Assembly: GCA_031281025.1 (NCBI GenBank)
Contig: JAITFY010000051.1
Coordinates: 1 to 36,334 of the forward strand
DNA from: Treponema sp.
GTDB lineage: Bacteria; Spirochaetota; Spirochaetia; Treponematales; Breznakiellaceae
DNA: 36,334 nucleotides
Direction of reading: 5' to 3'
A program made the translations under genes and the position numbers. The notes under the pieces were generated by a model. The model did not search any database. It had not been told where the DNA came from and saw only the letters and a program-made list of their open reading frames with translations. This document shows positions 1-6,820 of the stretch, in pieces; position 1 is the first letter of the stretch, and each line of letters begins with the position of its first letter.

Positions 1-602
1 CCCGGCTGGAAATAAAATATTTTGCCGTACTCCCTTTGATACGTTAGCCCGCTGCGAAATACATTGCCTCCTTCAAACCAGCTTATAAATACCGTAGTTT
101 CCGGCTCTGGAACTCCAAAGGGCTCAGAGTACATTTCCTCATTTTCAATAACAAATTGCGCGGGGATTCCCTTTGCAACGGGGTGATTGGGTGAAGCCGT
201 CCATACACGTGTTTTTTCGCCGGCATCTCTCCAGCCTAAACAACCCGAAGTTCCCAAGAGGCTTTTGAATGGTTTTGCCAAATGAGCCGAATGAAGAAAA
301 ATAATGCCCATGCCTTTCTGCACAGAATCAACCACCCGCTTAACCAGATGATCCTGAACTTTATCGTGATGCGAATGCCCCCACCAGATCAGGACATCAG
401 TGTTGTTTAAAATTTGTTCGGTTAGTCCCTGTTCGGGATCGGTAATGATTGAAGTTTCCGCCAAAATTTCGCTGTCTTGATTAAGAAAGCCGGCAATTGT
501 TTTATGCAAACCTTCCGGGTACACTGAGGTTACAGCCGGCGCTTTCTGTTCATCCATGTATTCATTCCAAACTGTTACTCTAATTTTATTGTTATTAGTC
601 AT
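1..602 (-). CDS. ThuA-like (trehalose utilization family) protein, 3' end off window
   Basis: Not in the ORF track because its stop lies beyond the left edge. Reading the minus strand from an ATG at 602 gives about 200 uninterrupted codons starting MTNNNKIRVTVWNEY. The segments VLIWWGHSHHDKV, GIIFLHSAHLAKP, NHPVAKGIP and GKIFYFQPG match the ThuA family, which has a class I glutamine-amidotransferase-like fold. Family members sit in sugar catabolic loci, but their biochemical role is not settled. The start lies 2 nt after the stop of the Gfo/Idh/MocA dehydrogenase, so the two are almost certainly co-transcribed and translationally coupled. That pairing is common and supports a carbohydrate-related role. 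Confidence 0.8.
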   Translation of the reverse strand, partial: MTNNNKIRVTVWNEYMDEQKAPAVTSVYPEGLHKTIAGFLNQDSEILAETSIITDPEQGLTEQILNNTDVLIWWGHSHHDKVQDHLVKRVVDSVQKGMGIIFLHSAHLAKPFKSLLGTSGCLGWRDAGEKTRVWTASPNHPVAKGIPAQFVIENEEMYSEPFGVPEPETTVFISWFEGGNVFRSGLTYQREYGKIFYFQP

Positions 603-604
603 GA

Positions 605-1699
605 TTATTGTTCCTTATCAAAATAATATGGTTTTCCTGTTTTTGCGGATTTGTAAATTCCATCCAGAATTTGGGTTACAACCATAGCCTGCTCAGGTAG
701 CACATACAATTTTCCTTTGCCGCGAATTGCGTCTCTAAAAGTCCGGGCTTCCAAGTCTGTAAATTTGTCTGCGTCACCGTCAAAGAAGTCAACGCCTTGG
801 GCCTGAAGCAGCGGGTTCATGTTATAAAGTTTGCCGTTTTTGCAGCCATTGAGTACCAGCTCTCCCTGTTTGGGCATATCTGCGCCGCCTTTGGTTCCGC
901 ATAGTGTTGTACACGCCTCGCGCTGCCGCGTGGTATTCAGCGCCCAGCTGCTTTCCAGCATAATGGTGGCGCCGTTTTTCATTACAATAAAACCAAAAGC
1001 CGAATCTTCGGCGGTAAATTCTTTGGTATTCCAGTCGCCCCAGGCATTGCCGGTGTCCTTTTCCTTGTTTAATTTGTGGAAAACAGTACCAACCGCGTAT
1101 GCAGGTTCGTAGTTATTCATCATAAAGAGCGTTAAATCCAGCGCATGAGTGCCAATATCGATAAGGGGGCCGCCGCCCTGTTTTTCCTCATCAAGAAATA
1201 CTCCCCAGGTGGGAACTGCCCGGCGTCTGAGCGCTGTGGCTTTGGCGTAGTAGATTTCCCCCAGAGTTCCCTTTTCGCACTCGGCTTTAAGGAAAAGACT
1301 GTCTGGCCGGAAACGGTTCTGATAACCAATGGTAAGAAGCTTTTTGTTTGTTACACTGGCGGTTATCATAACTTTGGCTTCTGCGTAATTTTTGGCCATA
1401 GGTTTTTCGCACATTACATGTTTACCCGAATTAAGGGCCGCTACAGTGATTTCGCAATGGGAATTATTCGGTGTAAGTACGCATACCGCATCAAGCTCTT
1501 CCTTTAAAAGGTCTTTGTAATTGGTAAAAACCTTTCCTTTGCCTTCGCTGTATTTTATATTGGCTTCTTCTGCCCGTTGTGGGATTATATCGCAATATGA
1601 TGTAATGTCCACATCACCCAGCCGTTTTGTTGCGGGAAGATGTTTTCCGTTGGCGATACCGCCGCATCCTATGATACCGTATTTAAGTTTTTTTGCCAT
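605..1699 (-). CDS. Gfo/Idh/MocA family NAD(P)-dependent oxidoreductase
   Basis: A predicted cytoplasmic sugar or polyol dehydrogenase of 364 aa. The N-terminal Rossmann motif GIIGCGGIANGKH binds the dinucleotide; the family's EKP signature is present as CEKPMAKNY near residue 100, and GGGPLIDIGTHALD is the conserved helix carrying the catalytic His region. The ORF track begins at a GTG (MEEIM), but that GTG-GAG-GAG run is itself the Shine-Dalgarno (GGAGGAG) for the ATG at 1699, so MAKKLKYG is the preferred start. It is the first gene of a two-gene unit with the ThuA-like protein. The substrate cannot be told from sequence. Confidence 0.88.
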   Translation of the reverse strand: MAKKLKYGIIGCGGIANGKHLPATKRLGDVDITSYCDIIPQRAEEANIKYSEGKGKVFTNYKDLLKEELDAVCVLTPNNSHCEITVAALNSGKHVMCEKPMAKNYAEAKVMITASVTNKKLLTIGYQNRFRPDSLFLKAECEKGTLGEIYYAKATALRRRAVPTWGVFLDEEKQGGGPLIDIGTHALDLTLFMMNNYEPAYAVGTVFHKLNKEKDTGNAWGDWNTKEFTAEDSAFGFIVMKNGATIMLESSWALNTTRQREACTTLCGTKGGADMPKQGELVLNGCKNGKLYNMNPLLQAQGVDFFDGDADKFTDLEARTFRDAIRGKGKLYVLPEQAMVVTQILDGIYKSAKTGKPYYFDKEQ

Positions 1700-2035
1700 A
1701 ATCTCCTCCACTTTCCTTTCCCTAAAAGGTATAAAATTGTAGTTAATGTTTCAACCCTATTGACATTTTTATTTTTATATCTTAATGTTTAAGATAGTTG
1801 GATAATTTTTAGTTTGAGTAGAAAAGATTTTTTCGGTTTTAGAAAACCGTGTAGTTTAGGGATTGCTTCTGTTCTTGTTTTTCGCTGCTTGCTTTTTAGC
1901 TTGTCTTTTTCTCCCTTTACAATTGCATCTATTTTCTCCGGTTTCAGGCAGGGTGCCTGATATAGGGGAATTTGAGTCGTTCGCTTGTGCGGACGTGAAT
2001 ACCTGGACGTAAGTCCAACAAGAAGGATTTTTTCA
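1700..2035. other. Intergenic region and 5' leader of the RRM gene
   Basis: Divergent spacer of 336 nt between the dehydrogenase (-) and the RRM gene (+). No convincing protein is seen; the 145-aa minus ORF here is a shadow of the RRM gene. Three small inverted repeats stand out: CGGTTTTAGAAAACCG at 1834-1849, CAGGCA-GGG-TGCCTG at 1945-1959, and TGGAC-GTAA-GTCCA at 2004-2017. The last is a stem with a GNRA-type loop just before the Shine-Dalgarno AAGAAGGA. No clear sigma-70 promoter was found for the RRM gene. Confidence 0.5.
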
Positions 2036-2317
2036 ATGGCCAAGAAACTGTATGTCGGTAACCTTTCGTACAACACTACCGAAGATAGTCTGCGCAGCCT
2101 CTTTTCAGGGTTTGGCAGTATCACCTCCGTAAAGATCATTGCTGATCGTGAGTCCGGCAACTCCAAAGGGTTCGGATTTATCGAAATGAGCAGCGACGAA
2201 GAAGCCGCCGCCGCAATCGCGGGCACAAACGGCCGCGAATTTGACGGCCGTCAGCTCCGTGTAAACGAGGCGATGGACAAACCACGCCGAGATCGTTCAG
2301 GCGGCGGAAACTGGTAA
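2036..2317 (+). CDS. RRM-domain RNA-binding protein (bacterial Rbp type)
   Basis: A single RNA-recognition-motif protein of 93 aa. RNP2 (KLYVGNLSY) is at residues 3-11 and RNP1 (KGFGFIEM) near 43-50, followed by a short basic, glycine-bearing tail (RRDRSGGGNW). Small proteins of this type occur in cyanobacteria and spirochaetes and are thought to bind mRNA; cold induction is known for some cyanobacterial members. The track's longer start (MCGREYLD) is rejected because the ATG at 2036 is preceded by AAGAAGGA and gives the canonical N-terminus MAKKLYVGNL. The gene is monocistronic, with a hairpin leader upstream and a terminator downstream. Confidence 0.9.
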   Translation: MAKKLYVGNLSYNTTEDSLRSLFSGFGSITSVKIIADRESGNSKGFGFIEMSSDEEAAAAIAGTNGREFDGRQLRVNEAMDKPRRDRSGGGNW

Positions 2318-2322
2318 ATTGT

Positions 2323-2358
2323 CTGGCCGCTAAATCTGCATTTTGATTTAGTGGCCAG
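2323..2358 (+). terminator. Strong hairpin after the RRM gene
   Basis: A 14-bp stem (CTGGCCGCTAAATC pairing with GATTTAGTGGCCAG, one G-U pair) and an 8-nt loop begin 5 nt after the RRM stop. The U tract is weak (CTATTTCGTATTTT), but position and stability fit an intrinsic terminator. Confidence 0.75.
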
Positions 2359-2513
2359 GCTATTTCGTATTTTAAACCACAAACCTCACGAACTAACCAA
2401 CAAGGACAGAAGCGAAGGCTTTAGCTTTAAGAGTTTTAGCTGAAAGATATGGAAATAAGCAGCTGATTTTTACGTACCCCTGACACCTTCGTTTTTCGAC
2501 TTCTTCCGTCTTC

Positions 2514-2542
2514 TTGACATTGCAAGAAAACATGTGTATTAT
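2514..2542 (+). promoter_or_regulatory. Sigma-70 promoter of vapBC, TTGACA-17-TATTAT
   Basis: A consensus -35 TTGACA (2514-2519), a 17-nt spacer and -10 TATTAT (2537-2542). Only 8 nt separate the -10 from the vapB ATG at 2551, so the start point falls at or next to the start codon and the transcript should be leaderless or nearly so. Confidence 0.75.
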
Positions 2543-2550
2543 TATAGAGT

Positions 2551-2742
2551 ATGGAAGCAAATTTGGTCATAGATACCACGTTGTTAGAGCAGGCTCTCGA
2601 TGTCGGTGGCTTGGAAGCCAAGAATGAAACAATCAACTTAGCCCTTGAAGAATTTATTGAAAGACGGGCAGGAAAAAGTATTATATCTTTGTTTAATACA
2701 GTTGAATATGATGAAAATTATAACTATAAGAAATTACGATGA
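2551..2742 (+). CDS. vapB: VapB-family antitoxin
   Basis: A 63-aa protein of the short VapB (ribbon-helix-helix, DUF2191-like) type: the N-terminal strand NLVIDTTLLEQAL is followed by the family-typical NETINLALEEFIERR helix. The acidic/aromatic C-terminal tail (NTVEYDENYNYKKL) is the segment that normally wraps the toxin. It should neutralise VapC and repress its own promoter. It overlaps vapC by 4 nt (ATGA), which enforces co-translation. There is no Shine-Dalgarno before the ATG, and the promoter -10 lies only 8 nt upstream. Confidence 0.82.
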   Translation: MEANLVIDTTLLEQALDVGGLEAKNETINLALEEFIERRAGKSIISLFNTVEYDENYNYKKLR

Positions 2743-3149
2743 AAGTCTTGGTTGACACTCCAATTTGGTCGTTAGCATTTAGAAAAAAAGAAATAGGTAA
2801 CATAAATAATATTGCTATAAAAAATTTAGCTGATCTAATTCAAGATAGGCGAATTGCCATTATAGGGCCTGTGCGACAGGAAGTGTTGTCTGGCATATCT
2901 GATAAGTATAAGTTTTATGAAATAAAAGATAAAATGGCGTTTTTTTCTGATTATGTTATAAAGACAGACGATTATGAATTTGCGGCAGAATGTTCAAATG
3001 AATGCAGGAGAAATGGTATACAAGGTTCCCACACTGATTTTTTGATTTGTGCAGTTGCAATAAAAAATGGTTGGGAAATATTTACTGAAGATGCTGATTT
3101 TTTTGAATATGAAAAATATATACCGGTAAAAATGTATACATTAAAATAA
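2739..3149 (+). CDS. vapC: VapC-family PIN-domain ribonuclease toxin
   Basis: A 136-aa PIN-domain protein. The acidic metal-binding residues are present in order: D6 in VLVDTPIW, E48 in VRQEVLSGI, D100 in HTDFLICA and D118/D120 in FTEDADFF. VapC toxins are Mg-dependent endoribonucleases, usually cutting tRNA or rRNA, and the active-site set suggests this one is intact. The ATG lies within the end of vapB (ATGA overlap). The pair forms an isolated cassette between two strong terminators and is more AT-rich than the RRM gene upstream, consistent with horizontal gain. Confidence 0.88.
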   Translation: MKVLVDTPIWSLAFRKKEIGNINNIAIKNLADLIQDRRIAIIGPVRQEVLSGISDKYKFYEIKDKMAFFSDYVIKTDDYEFAAECSNECRRNGIQGSHTDFLICAVAIKNGWEIFTEDADFFEYEKYIPVKMYTLK

Positions 3150-3172
3150 CCATTACACATACCCAAAAAAAA

Positions 3173-3205
3173 AAGGTTGTTCCTGGAAAACCCCGGAACA
3201 ACCTT
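3173..3205. terminator. Bidirectional intrinsic terminator
   Basis: A perfect 11-bp stem, AAGGTTGTTCC / GGAACAACCTT, with an 11-nt loop. An A10 run precedes it on the plus strand, so transcripts of the minus-strand barrel cassette get a textbook hairpin plus U tract. On the plus strand it is followed by GCTTTTAATC and can also end vapBC transcription. Confidence 0.88.
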
Positions 3206-3236
3206 GCTTTTAATCAATTACAAGCAAGCTGCTAAA

Positions 3237-3686
3237 TTAGAACCCTATGCTTAATGCGAGCGGGAACCGTAAATCGCCTGATGCTACAGCTGTAGAAGCA
3301 AACGAATAAAACGGAGAAAGTTTAAATTCGGTAAAGAGACCGTTGACTACCCGTCTAAAGGGGACAATCTCAAAACCAAGTCCTGCTGTAGCAACAGTAG
3401 CAGTGCCGGTATAACCTAATACTGCACGAAGCTGTTGATTAATATCGAACTTTACTTTTACAAATTGAGTAGCGCCGTAATTTGTAAAACTAACAATCAT
3501 CGGGCCGGCAACACGTACATTGAGGCCAAATACTGAATCGGTGGCTAAAGCACTGCCTCCAGTAACTGCAATACGTGGTGATTGCCCAATATCAAACGAT
3601 AAAAGGGGAAAGCCTTCCTGAGCTGTTAGGTTTGCAACCGGCAGCATCAGAATGGCAATAAAAAATACAAAAAATAATTTTTTCAC
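3237..3686 (-). CDS. Exported beta-barrel-like protein, type A, copy 2
   Basis: A 149-aa protein with signal peptide MKKLFFVFFIAILMLPVANLTAQ. The mature part of about 125 residues alternates polar and hydrophobic residues and ends in LALSIGF; a C-terminal aromatic is typical of barrels inserted by the Bam machinery. The length would fit a small, perhaps eight-stranded, outer-membrane barrel. It is the last gene of a B-A-B-A cluster and is closely related to the gene at 4190-4663, with differences concentrated in short segments (VTGGSALATDS here versus a different sequence in copy 1) that would be loops. I do not recognise a named family. A good SD (AAGGAGAAATC) precedes the ATG. Confidence 0.72.
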   Translation of the reverse strand: MKKLFFVFFIAILMLPVANLTAQEGFPLLSFDIGQSPRIAVTGGSALATDSVFGLNVRVAGPMIVSFTNYGATQFVKVKFDINQQLRAVLGYTGTATVATAGLGFEIVPFRRVVNGLFTEFKLSPFYSFASTAVASGDLRFPLALSIGF

Positions 3687-3699
3687 GATTTCTCCTTAA

Positions 3700-4176
3700 T
3701 TAGAGTCCAAAGGACGTTCGGAGTACAAAAAGGACTTTGCCATCTCCAAAACCAGAAGTAGGCGCCAGGTAATCTACTCTTATCCCCATGTTGTAAGCAA
3801 TACCGTTGGCAGCTCTGGCTTCAAAAAAAGTTCCAGACATGCCGAGGATAACATGAGGTACAGCAGGATCACCACCACCAGCAGGAACTGCTCCATATCC
3901 AATACCTACACCAATTTGGTCGGTAAAAGCAAAAGCTACACGCAGAAGATTAACATCCAGCATTCTTTCAAAACCAACTTCCAGATTGTCGGCAACAACA
4001 ATACCTACACCAAAGTTTGTGCCTCCTATTAAATCTTCTTCGACAAGGTCATAACCTATCGGAATACCGACACTAAAGGAAAACATCTTTGGTCTTGAGC
4101 TTTCTAAATCCTGGGCCATTGCAGGAATCACAACTAATCCAGCCAAGAGAAAAAACGCAATAATAGTTTTTTTCAT
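3700..4176 (-). CDS. Exported beta-barrel-like protein, type B, copy 2
   Basis: A 158-aa protein with signal peptide MKKTIIAFFLLAGLVVIPAMAQ. The mature region is rich in Gly and alternating hydrophobic residues (FGVGIVVADNLEVGFERM, VAFAFTDQIGVGIGYG) and ends RTSFGL, compatible with a small outer-membrane barrel. It is nearly identical over long stretches to the protein at 4680-5138 (for example ARAANGIAYNMGIRVDY), but carries an extra proline/glycine-rich segment, AVPAGGGDPAVPH, where the other copy is shorter. That looks like an exposed loop. It lies 13 nt upstream of the type A copy 2 gene in the same transcript. Function unknown. Confidence 0.72.
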   Translation of the reverse strand: MKKTIIAFFLLAGLVVIPAMAQDLESSRPKMFSFSVGIPIGYDLVEEDLIGGTNFGVGIVVADNLEVGFERMLDVNLLRVAFAFTDQIGVGIGYGAVPAGGGDPAVPHVILGMSGTFFEARAANGIAYNMGIRVDYLAPTSGFGDGKVLFVLRTSFGL

Positions 4177-4189
4177 AATAGAACCTCCG

Positions 4190-4663
4190 TTAGAAGCCTA
4201 CGCTTAAAGCGAGCGGGAGCAATAACCGGCCTTTTGCTACACCATCATTCACAAACGCATAAAACGGAGAAAGTTTAAATTCAGTATAGAGGCCGCTGAT
4301 CGCCCGTCTAAAGGGGATAATCTCAAAACCGAGCCCTGAGTAGTTGGGAGAAGGAGGAGGAGTACCGGCGATATTACCAGTGCCATAACCTATTACTGCA
4401 CGAAGCTGTCCATTAATATCGAACTTTCCTTTTACAAATCGAGCAAAGCCGTCGTAATTTGTAAAACCAATAATCATTGGGCCGGCAACACGTACATTGA
4501 GGCCAAATACTGCATGGGAACTTAAAGTGTTGCTTCCATCAACAAGAAAACTTGGCGCTTGCCCAATATCAAACGACAAAAGGGTAAAACCTTCCTGAGC
4601 TGTCAGGTTTGCAACTGGCAGCATCAGTATAGCAATAAAAAATACAAAAAACAATTTTTTCAT
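4190..4663 (-). CDS. Exported beta-barrel-like protein, type A, copy 1
   Basis: A 157-aa paralogue of the 3237-3686 protein; the signal peptide and first 25 residues are practically identical. It ends LALSVGF, again with a terminal Phe. Relative to copy 2 it holds an insertion (GNIAGTPPPSPNYSG) and a different SNTLSSHA segment, both probable surface loops, while predicted strands such as VFGLNVRVAGPMI are conserved. It follows the type B copy 1 gene by 16 nt and precedes type B copy 2 by 13 nt, so all four genes form one operon. No family assigned. Confidence 0.72.
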   Translation of the reverse strand: MKKLFFVFFIAILMLPVANLTAQEGFTLLSFDIGQAPSFLVDGSNTLSSHAVFGLNVRVAGPMIIGFTNYDGFARFVKGKFDINGQLRAVIGYGTGNIAGTPPPSPNYSGLGFEIIPFRRAISGLYTEFKLSPFYAFVNDGVAKGRLLLPLALSVGF

Positions 4664-4679
4664 GATATTCTCCTGTTAA

Positions 4680-5138
4680 TTAGAGTCCAAAGGACGTTCG
4701 GAGTGTAAAAAGGATTGCGCCATCTCCAAAACTAGAAGTAAACGCCATGTAATCTACTCTTATCCCCATGTTGTAAGCAATACCGTTGGCAGCTCTGGCT
4801 TCATAAAATGTTCCAGATATGCCGAGGATAACACAAGCTGGACCACCAAGACTTCCGAATCCAATGCCTGCACCAATTTGGTCGGTAAAGGCAAAAGCTA
4901 CACGCAGAAGATTGGCGGCCATCATCCTTTCAAAACCAACTTCCAGATTGTCGGCAACAGCAATGCCTAAACCAAAGTTTGAACCTGCTACTAAATCTTC
5001 ACTAACAAGGTCATAACCTATCGGAACACCAATACTAAAGGAAAACAGTTGTGGTTTTGTGCTTGTGAAATCCTGGGCCATTGCGGGAATTGCAATAAGT
5101 CCGGCCAAAAGAAAAAATGCGATAATAGTTCTTTTCAT
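4680..5138 (-). CDS. Exported beta-barrel-like protein, type B, copy 1 (operon leader)
   Basis: A 152-aa protein with signal peptide MKRTIIAFFLLAGLIAIPAMAQ and a C-terminal TLRTSFGL. It is the first gene of the four-gene cluster, with a strong SD (AGGAGGTTCT) and an upstream promoter and leader hairpin. It is the shorter of the two type B paralogues, having GSLGGPACV where copy 2 has a longer loop. The mature sequence is predicted to be extracytoplasmic and membrane-embedded in the outer membrane. Type A and type B share the same size and likely fold but little sequence, so they may form a paired or hetero-oligomeric surface structure; this is inference only. Confidence 0.72.
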   Translation of the reverse strand: MKRTIIAFFLLAGLIAIPAMAQDFTSTKPQLFSFSIGVPIGYDLVSEDLVAGSNFGLGIAVADNLEVGFERMMAANLLRVAFAFTDQIGAGIGFGSLGGPACVILGISGTFYEARAANGIAYNMGIRVDYMAFTSSFGDGAILFTLRTSFGL

Positions 5139-5158
5139 AATAGAACCTCCTAAAAATT

Positions 5159-5178
5159 ACAAACTTATACAAGTTTGT
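5159..5178 (-). promoter_or_regulatory. Perfect 8-bp hairpin in the leader of the barrel operon
   Basis: ACAAACTTGTATAAGTTTGT on the minus strand forms an uninterrupted 8-bp stem with a 4-nt loop. It lies just downstream of the predicted transcription start and about 8 nt before the AGGAGG of the first barrel gene. It may stabilise the mRNA or act as a protein-binding operator. Confidence 0.55.
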
Positions 5179-5188
5179 TAATATTAAG

Positions 5189-5217
5189 ATAATTGACTTT
5201 TTTTTGGTTTTTGTCAA
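5189..5217 (-). promoter_or_regulatory. Sigma-70 promoter of the barrel operon, TTGACA-17-AATTAT
   Basis: Minus strand: -35 TTGACA at 5217-5212, a 17-nt A-rich spacer and -10 AATTAT at 5194-5189. It is divergent from the amino-acid ABC importer promoter 38 nt away. Confidence 0.6.
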
Positions 5218-5254
5218 GTAGGGAGAATATATCAGATTTTTATCAAATTTATGG

Positions 5255-5283
5255 TTGAAACTTACTGATTGTTTTTATATACT
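5255..5283 (+). promoter_or_regulatory. Sigma-70 promoter of the amino-acid importer, TTGAAA-17-TATACT
   Basis: -35 TTGAAA (5255-5260), a 17-nt spacer and -10 TATACT (5278-5283), followed by a leader of about 27 nt with SD GGAGG at 5308-5312 before the ATG at 5317. Confidence 0.7.
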
Positions 5284-5316
5284 GTCAATGTATAAATATT
5301 ATTTTTTGGAGGAAAT

Positions 5317-6129
5317 ATGAAAAAGGTAATTTGGATTCTTGCAGCTATCCTTCTGGTTAGCAGTGTTTTCTTTATGGGATGCCAAAGGAGTCATGACGGC
5401 ATAACAATCAGGCCTGGTGTTTTGCTGGTTGGGGTAGATATTGGCTATCCGCCAATGGAATACTTTGATACAGACGGTGTAACCCCCATAGGTTTTGACA
5501 TCGATATGACCAAAGCTCTTGCAGAAAGAATGAACCTAAGGGCGGAGTTTGTTAACACCGACTGGGAAGGTATTTTTGACGGGGTTACTACAAACAGATA
5601 TGATGCTATTATATCATCCGTAACAATCACCCCAGCAAGACTGGAAGTTCATAATTTTAGTAAACCGTATATTGCAAATACCCTTGCAATGGTGCTGCTT
5701 AGAGATTCTAATGTAACTGCCAGAATCCCGGAAGAATTAACCGGTCTTGACGTGGCATTCCAGAGAGCCACCACCGCAGATTTTTTCATGGAAGAACTTG
5801 TTGCCAGAACCGGGTTGAATTATACCCCCCGCAGATACGATCAGGTTATTCGTTGTTTTGACGAACTGCGTCTGGGCAGAGTTCACGCAATCGTCACAGA
5901 CCTTCTTGTAGCCTACGATTATATCGCTGCTACAGACAGCCCCTTTGAAATTGTCTGGAGAAGTGATGAACCTGAAGTTTTTGGCATTTGTATGAGAAAA
6001 GGAAATGATGCCCTTACCGAAGCTTTTGACAAAGCTCTGGAAGAATTATTTGATGACGGAACCATGCTGAGAATTTCCTATGATATATTCGGTATGGACA
6101 TGGTTACACAAGCACGGCAACAGTGGTAG
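5317..6129 (+). CDS. Amino-acid ABC transporter substrate-binding lipoprotein
   Basis: A 270-aa family 3 extracellular solute-binding protein. The signal sequence ends in the lipobox FMGC, so it should be lipid-anchored and periplasm-facing. The start of the mature domain, LLVGVDIGYPPMEYFD, followed by GFDIDMTKALAERM and WEGIFDGVTTNRYDAIISSVTIT, is the hallmark of polar amino-acid binding proteins (Gln/Glu/His/Arg/cystine types); the Arg that binds the ligand carboxylate would be in the ITPARLEV segment. The permease and ATPase follow in the same operon. The ligand cannot be specified. Confidence 0.9.
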   Translation: MKKVIWILAAILLVSSVFFMGCQRSHDGITIRPGVLLVGVDIGYPPMEYFDTDGVTPIGFDIDMTKALAERMNLRAEFVNTDWEGIFDGVTTNRYDAIISSVTITPARLEVHNFSKPYIANTLAMVLLRDSNVTARIPEELTGLDVAFQRATTADFFMEELVARTGLNYTPRRYDQVIRCFDELRLGRVHAIVTDLLVAYDYIAATDSPFEIVWRSDEPEVFGICMRKGNDALTEAFDKALEELFDDGTMLRISYDIFGMDMVTQARQQW

Positions 6130-6812
6130 AATTTCAAGAGACCATCAATTTGATGGTCTCATGGCTTCCTTCTCTTCTCAGAGGTGCGAGGATCACAGTT
6201 GGTCTGACGGTCTGTTCTATGGCCGCAGGCCTTGTGATAAGCCTCTTTATCGCCCTTGGGAAGATGTCAAAAAGTATTGTCATCAACAAATTATGCACCG
6301 CGTATACTTTCTTCTTTAGGGGTACGCCTCTATTGATGCAGATATACTTTATCTACTTTGCATTGCCGATGATTTCTCCGGCTTTCCTTATTAATACGGG
6401 ATATCCAGAAATCGATCGCTTTATCTACGCCTTTATTGCCTTTAGTTTAAATATGGCGGCATATTTAGCCGAGATCATCAGAGCGGCTATTCAAAGCATT
6501 GACAAAGGCCAATTTGAAGCTTCCCGTGCGCTGGGACTATCCTATGCGCAAACCATGCGGCTTGTGATTTTTCCACAGTCGATTCGACGGCTTATTCCGC
6601 CTGTAGGTAATGAGTTTATCCTAATGTTAAAAGATGTCTCCCTTGTGTCCATGATTGCGCTGGTTGACATTACAAGAGCCACAAGACAGATCGAGAACTC
6701 AACCCGTTCCGCCCTGGTGTATATTCCGGCGATGCTTCTGTACTTGATCATCACTGCGATTTTTACTTTTATTTTCCGCCGGCTGGAAAAAAAGTATTCG
6801 GTATACGAGTGA
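6123..6812 (+). CDS. Amino-acid ABC transporter permease (HisM/GlnP family)
   Basis: A 229-aa inner-membrane permease with about five transmembrane segments. The EAA loop that docks the ATPase is clear: FEASRALGLSYAQTMRLVIFPQSIRRLIPPVGNE. The N-terminal segment LPSLLRGARITVGLTVCSMAAG is typical of the His/Glu/Gln/Arg/opine permease family. The proposed start is a GTG at 6123, overlapping the stop of the binding-protein gene by 7 nt; no SD is visible, so translation probably depends on coupling. An in-frame ATG at 6153 is an alternative. Confidence 0.9.
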   Translation: MVEFQETINLMVSWLPSLLRGARITVGLTVCSMAAGLVISLFIALGKMSKSIVINKLCTAYTFFFRGTPLLMQIYFIYFALPMISPAFLINTGYPEIDRFIYAFIAFSLNMAAYLAEIIRAAIQSIDKGQFEASRALGLSYAQTMRLVIFPQSIRRLIPPVGNEFILMLKDVSLVSMIALVDITRATRQIENSTRSALVYIPAMLLYLIITAIFTFIFRRLEKKYSVYE

Positions 6813-6820
6813 GATAAGCT

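Larger units (their letters stand above)
3237..5138 (-). repeat. Tandem duplication of a two-gene cassette (B-A-B-A)
   Basis: The units 4190-5138 and 3237-4176 are homologous in order and at DNA level; long stretches are identical, for example CCATGTTGTAAGCAATACCG near 3785 and 4765. The copies differ mainly by indels in predicted loop regions. The repeat length of about 0.95 kb makes this a candidate for recombination-driven expansion, contraction or loop shuffling. Confidence 0.85.

Noticed and set aside
1834-1849. CGGTTTTAGAAAACCG as an intrinsic terminator
   Set aside because: No U tract on either strand, and it lies upstream of both divergent genes.
1789-2226. 145-aa minus-strand ORF over the RRM leader
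   Set aside because: Overlaps most of the RRM domain on the opposite strand; low-complexity Ser/Leu/Lys sequence, no SD.
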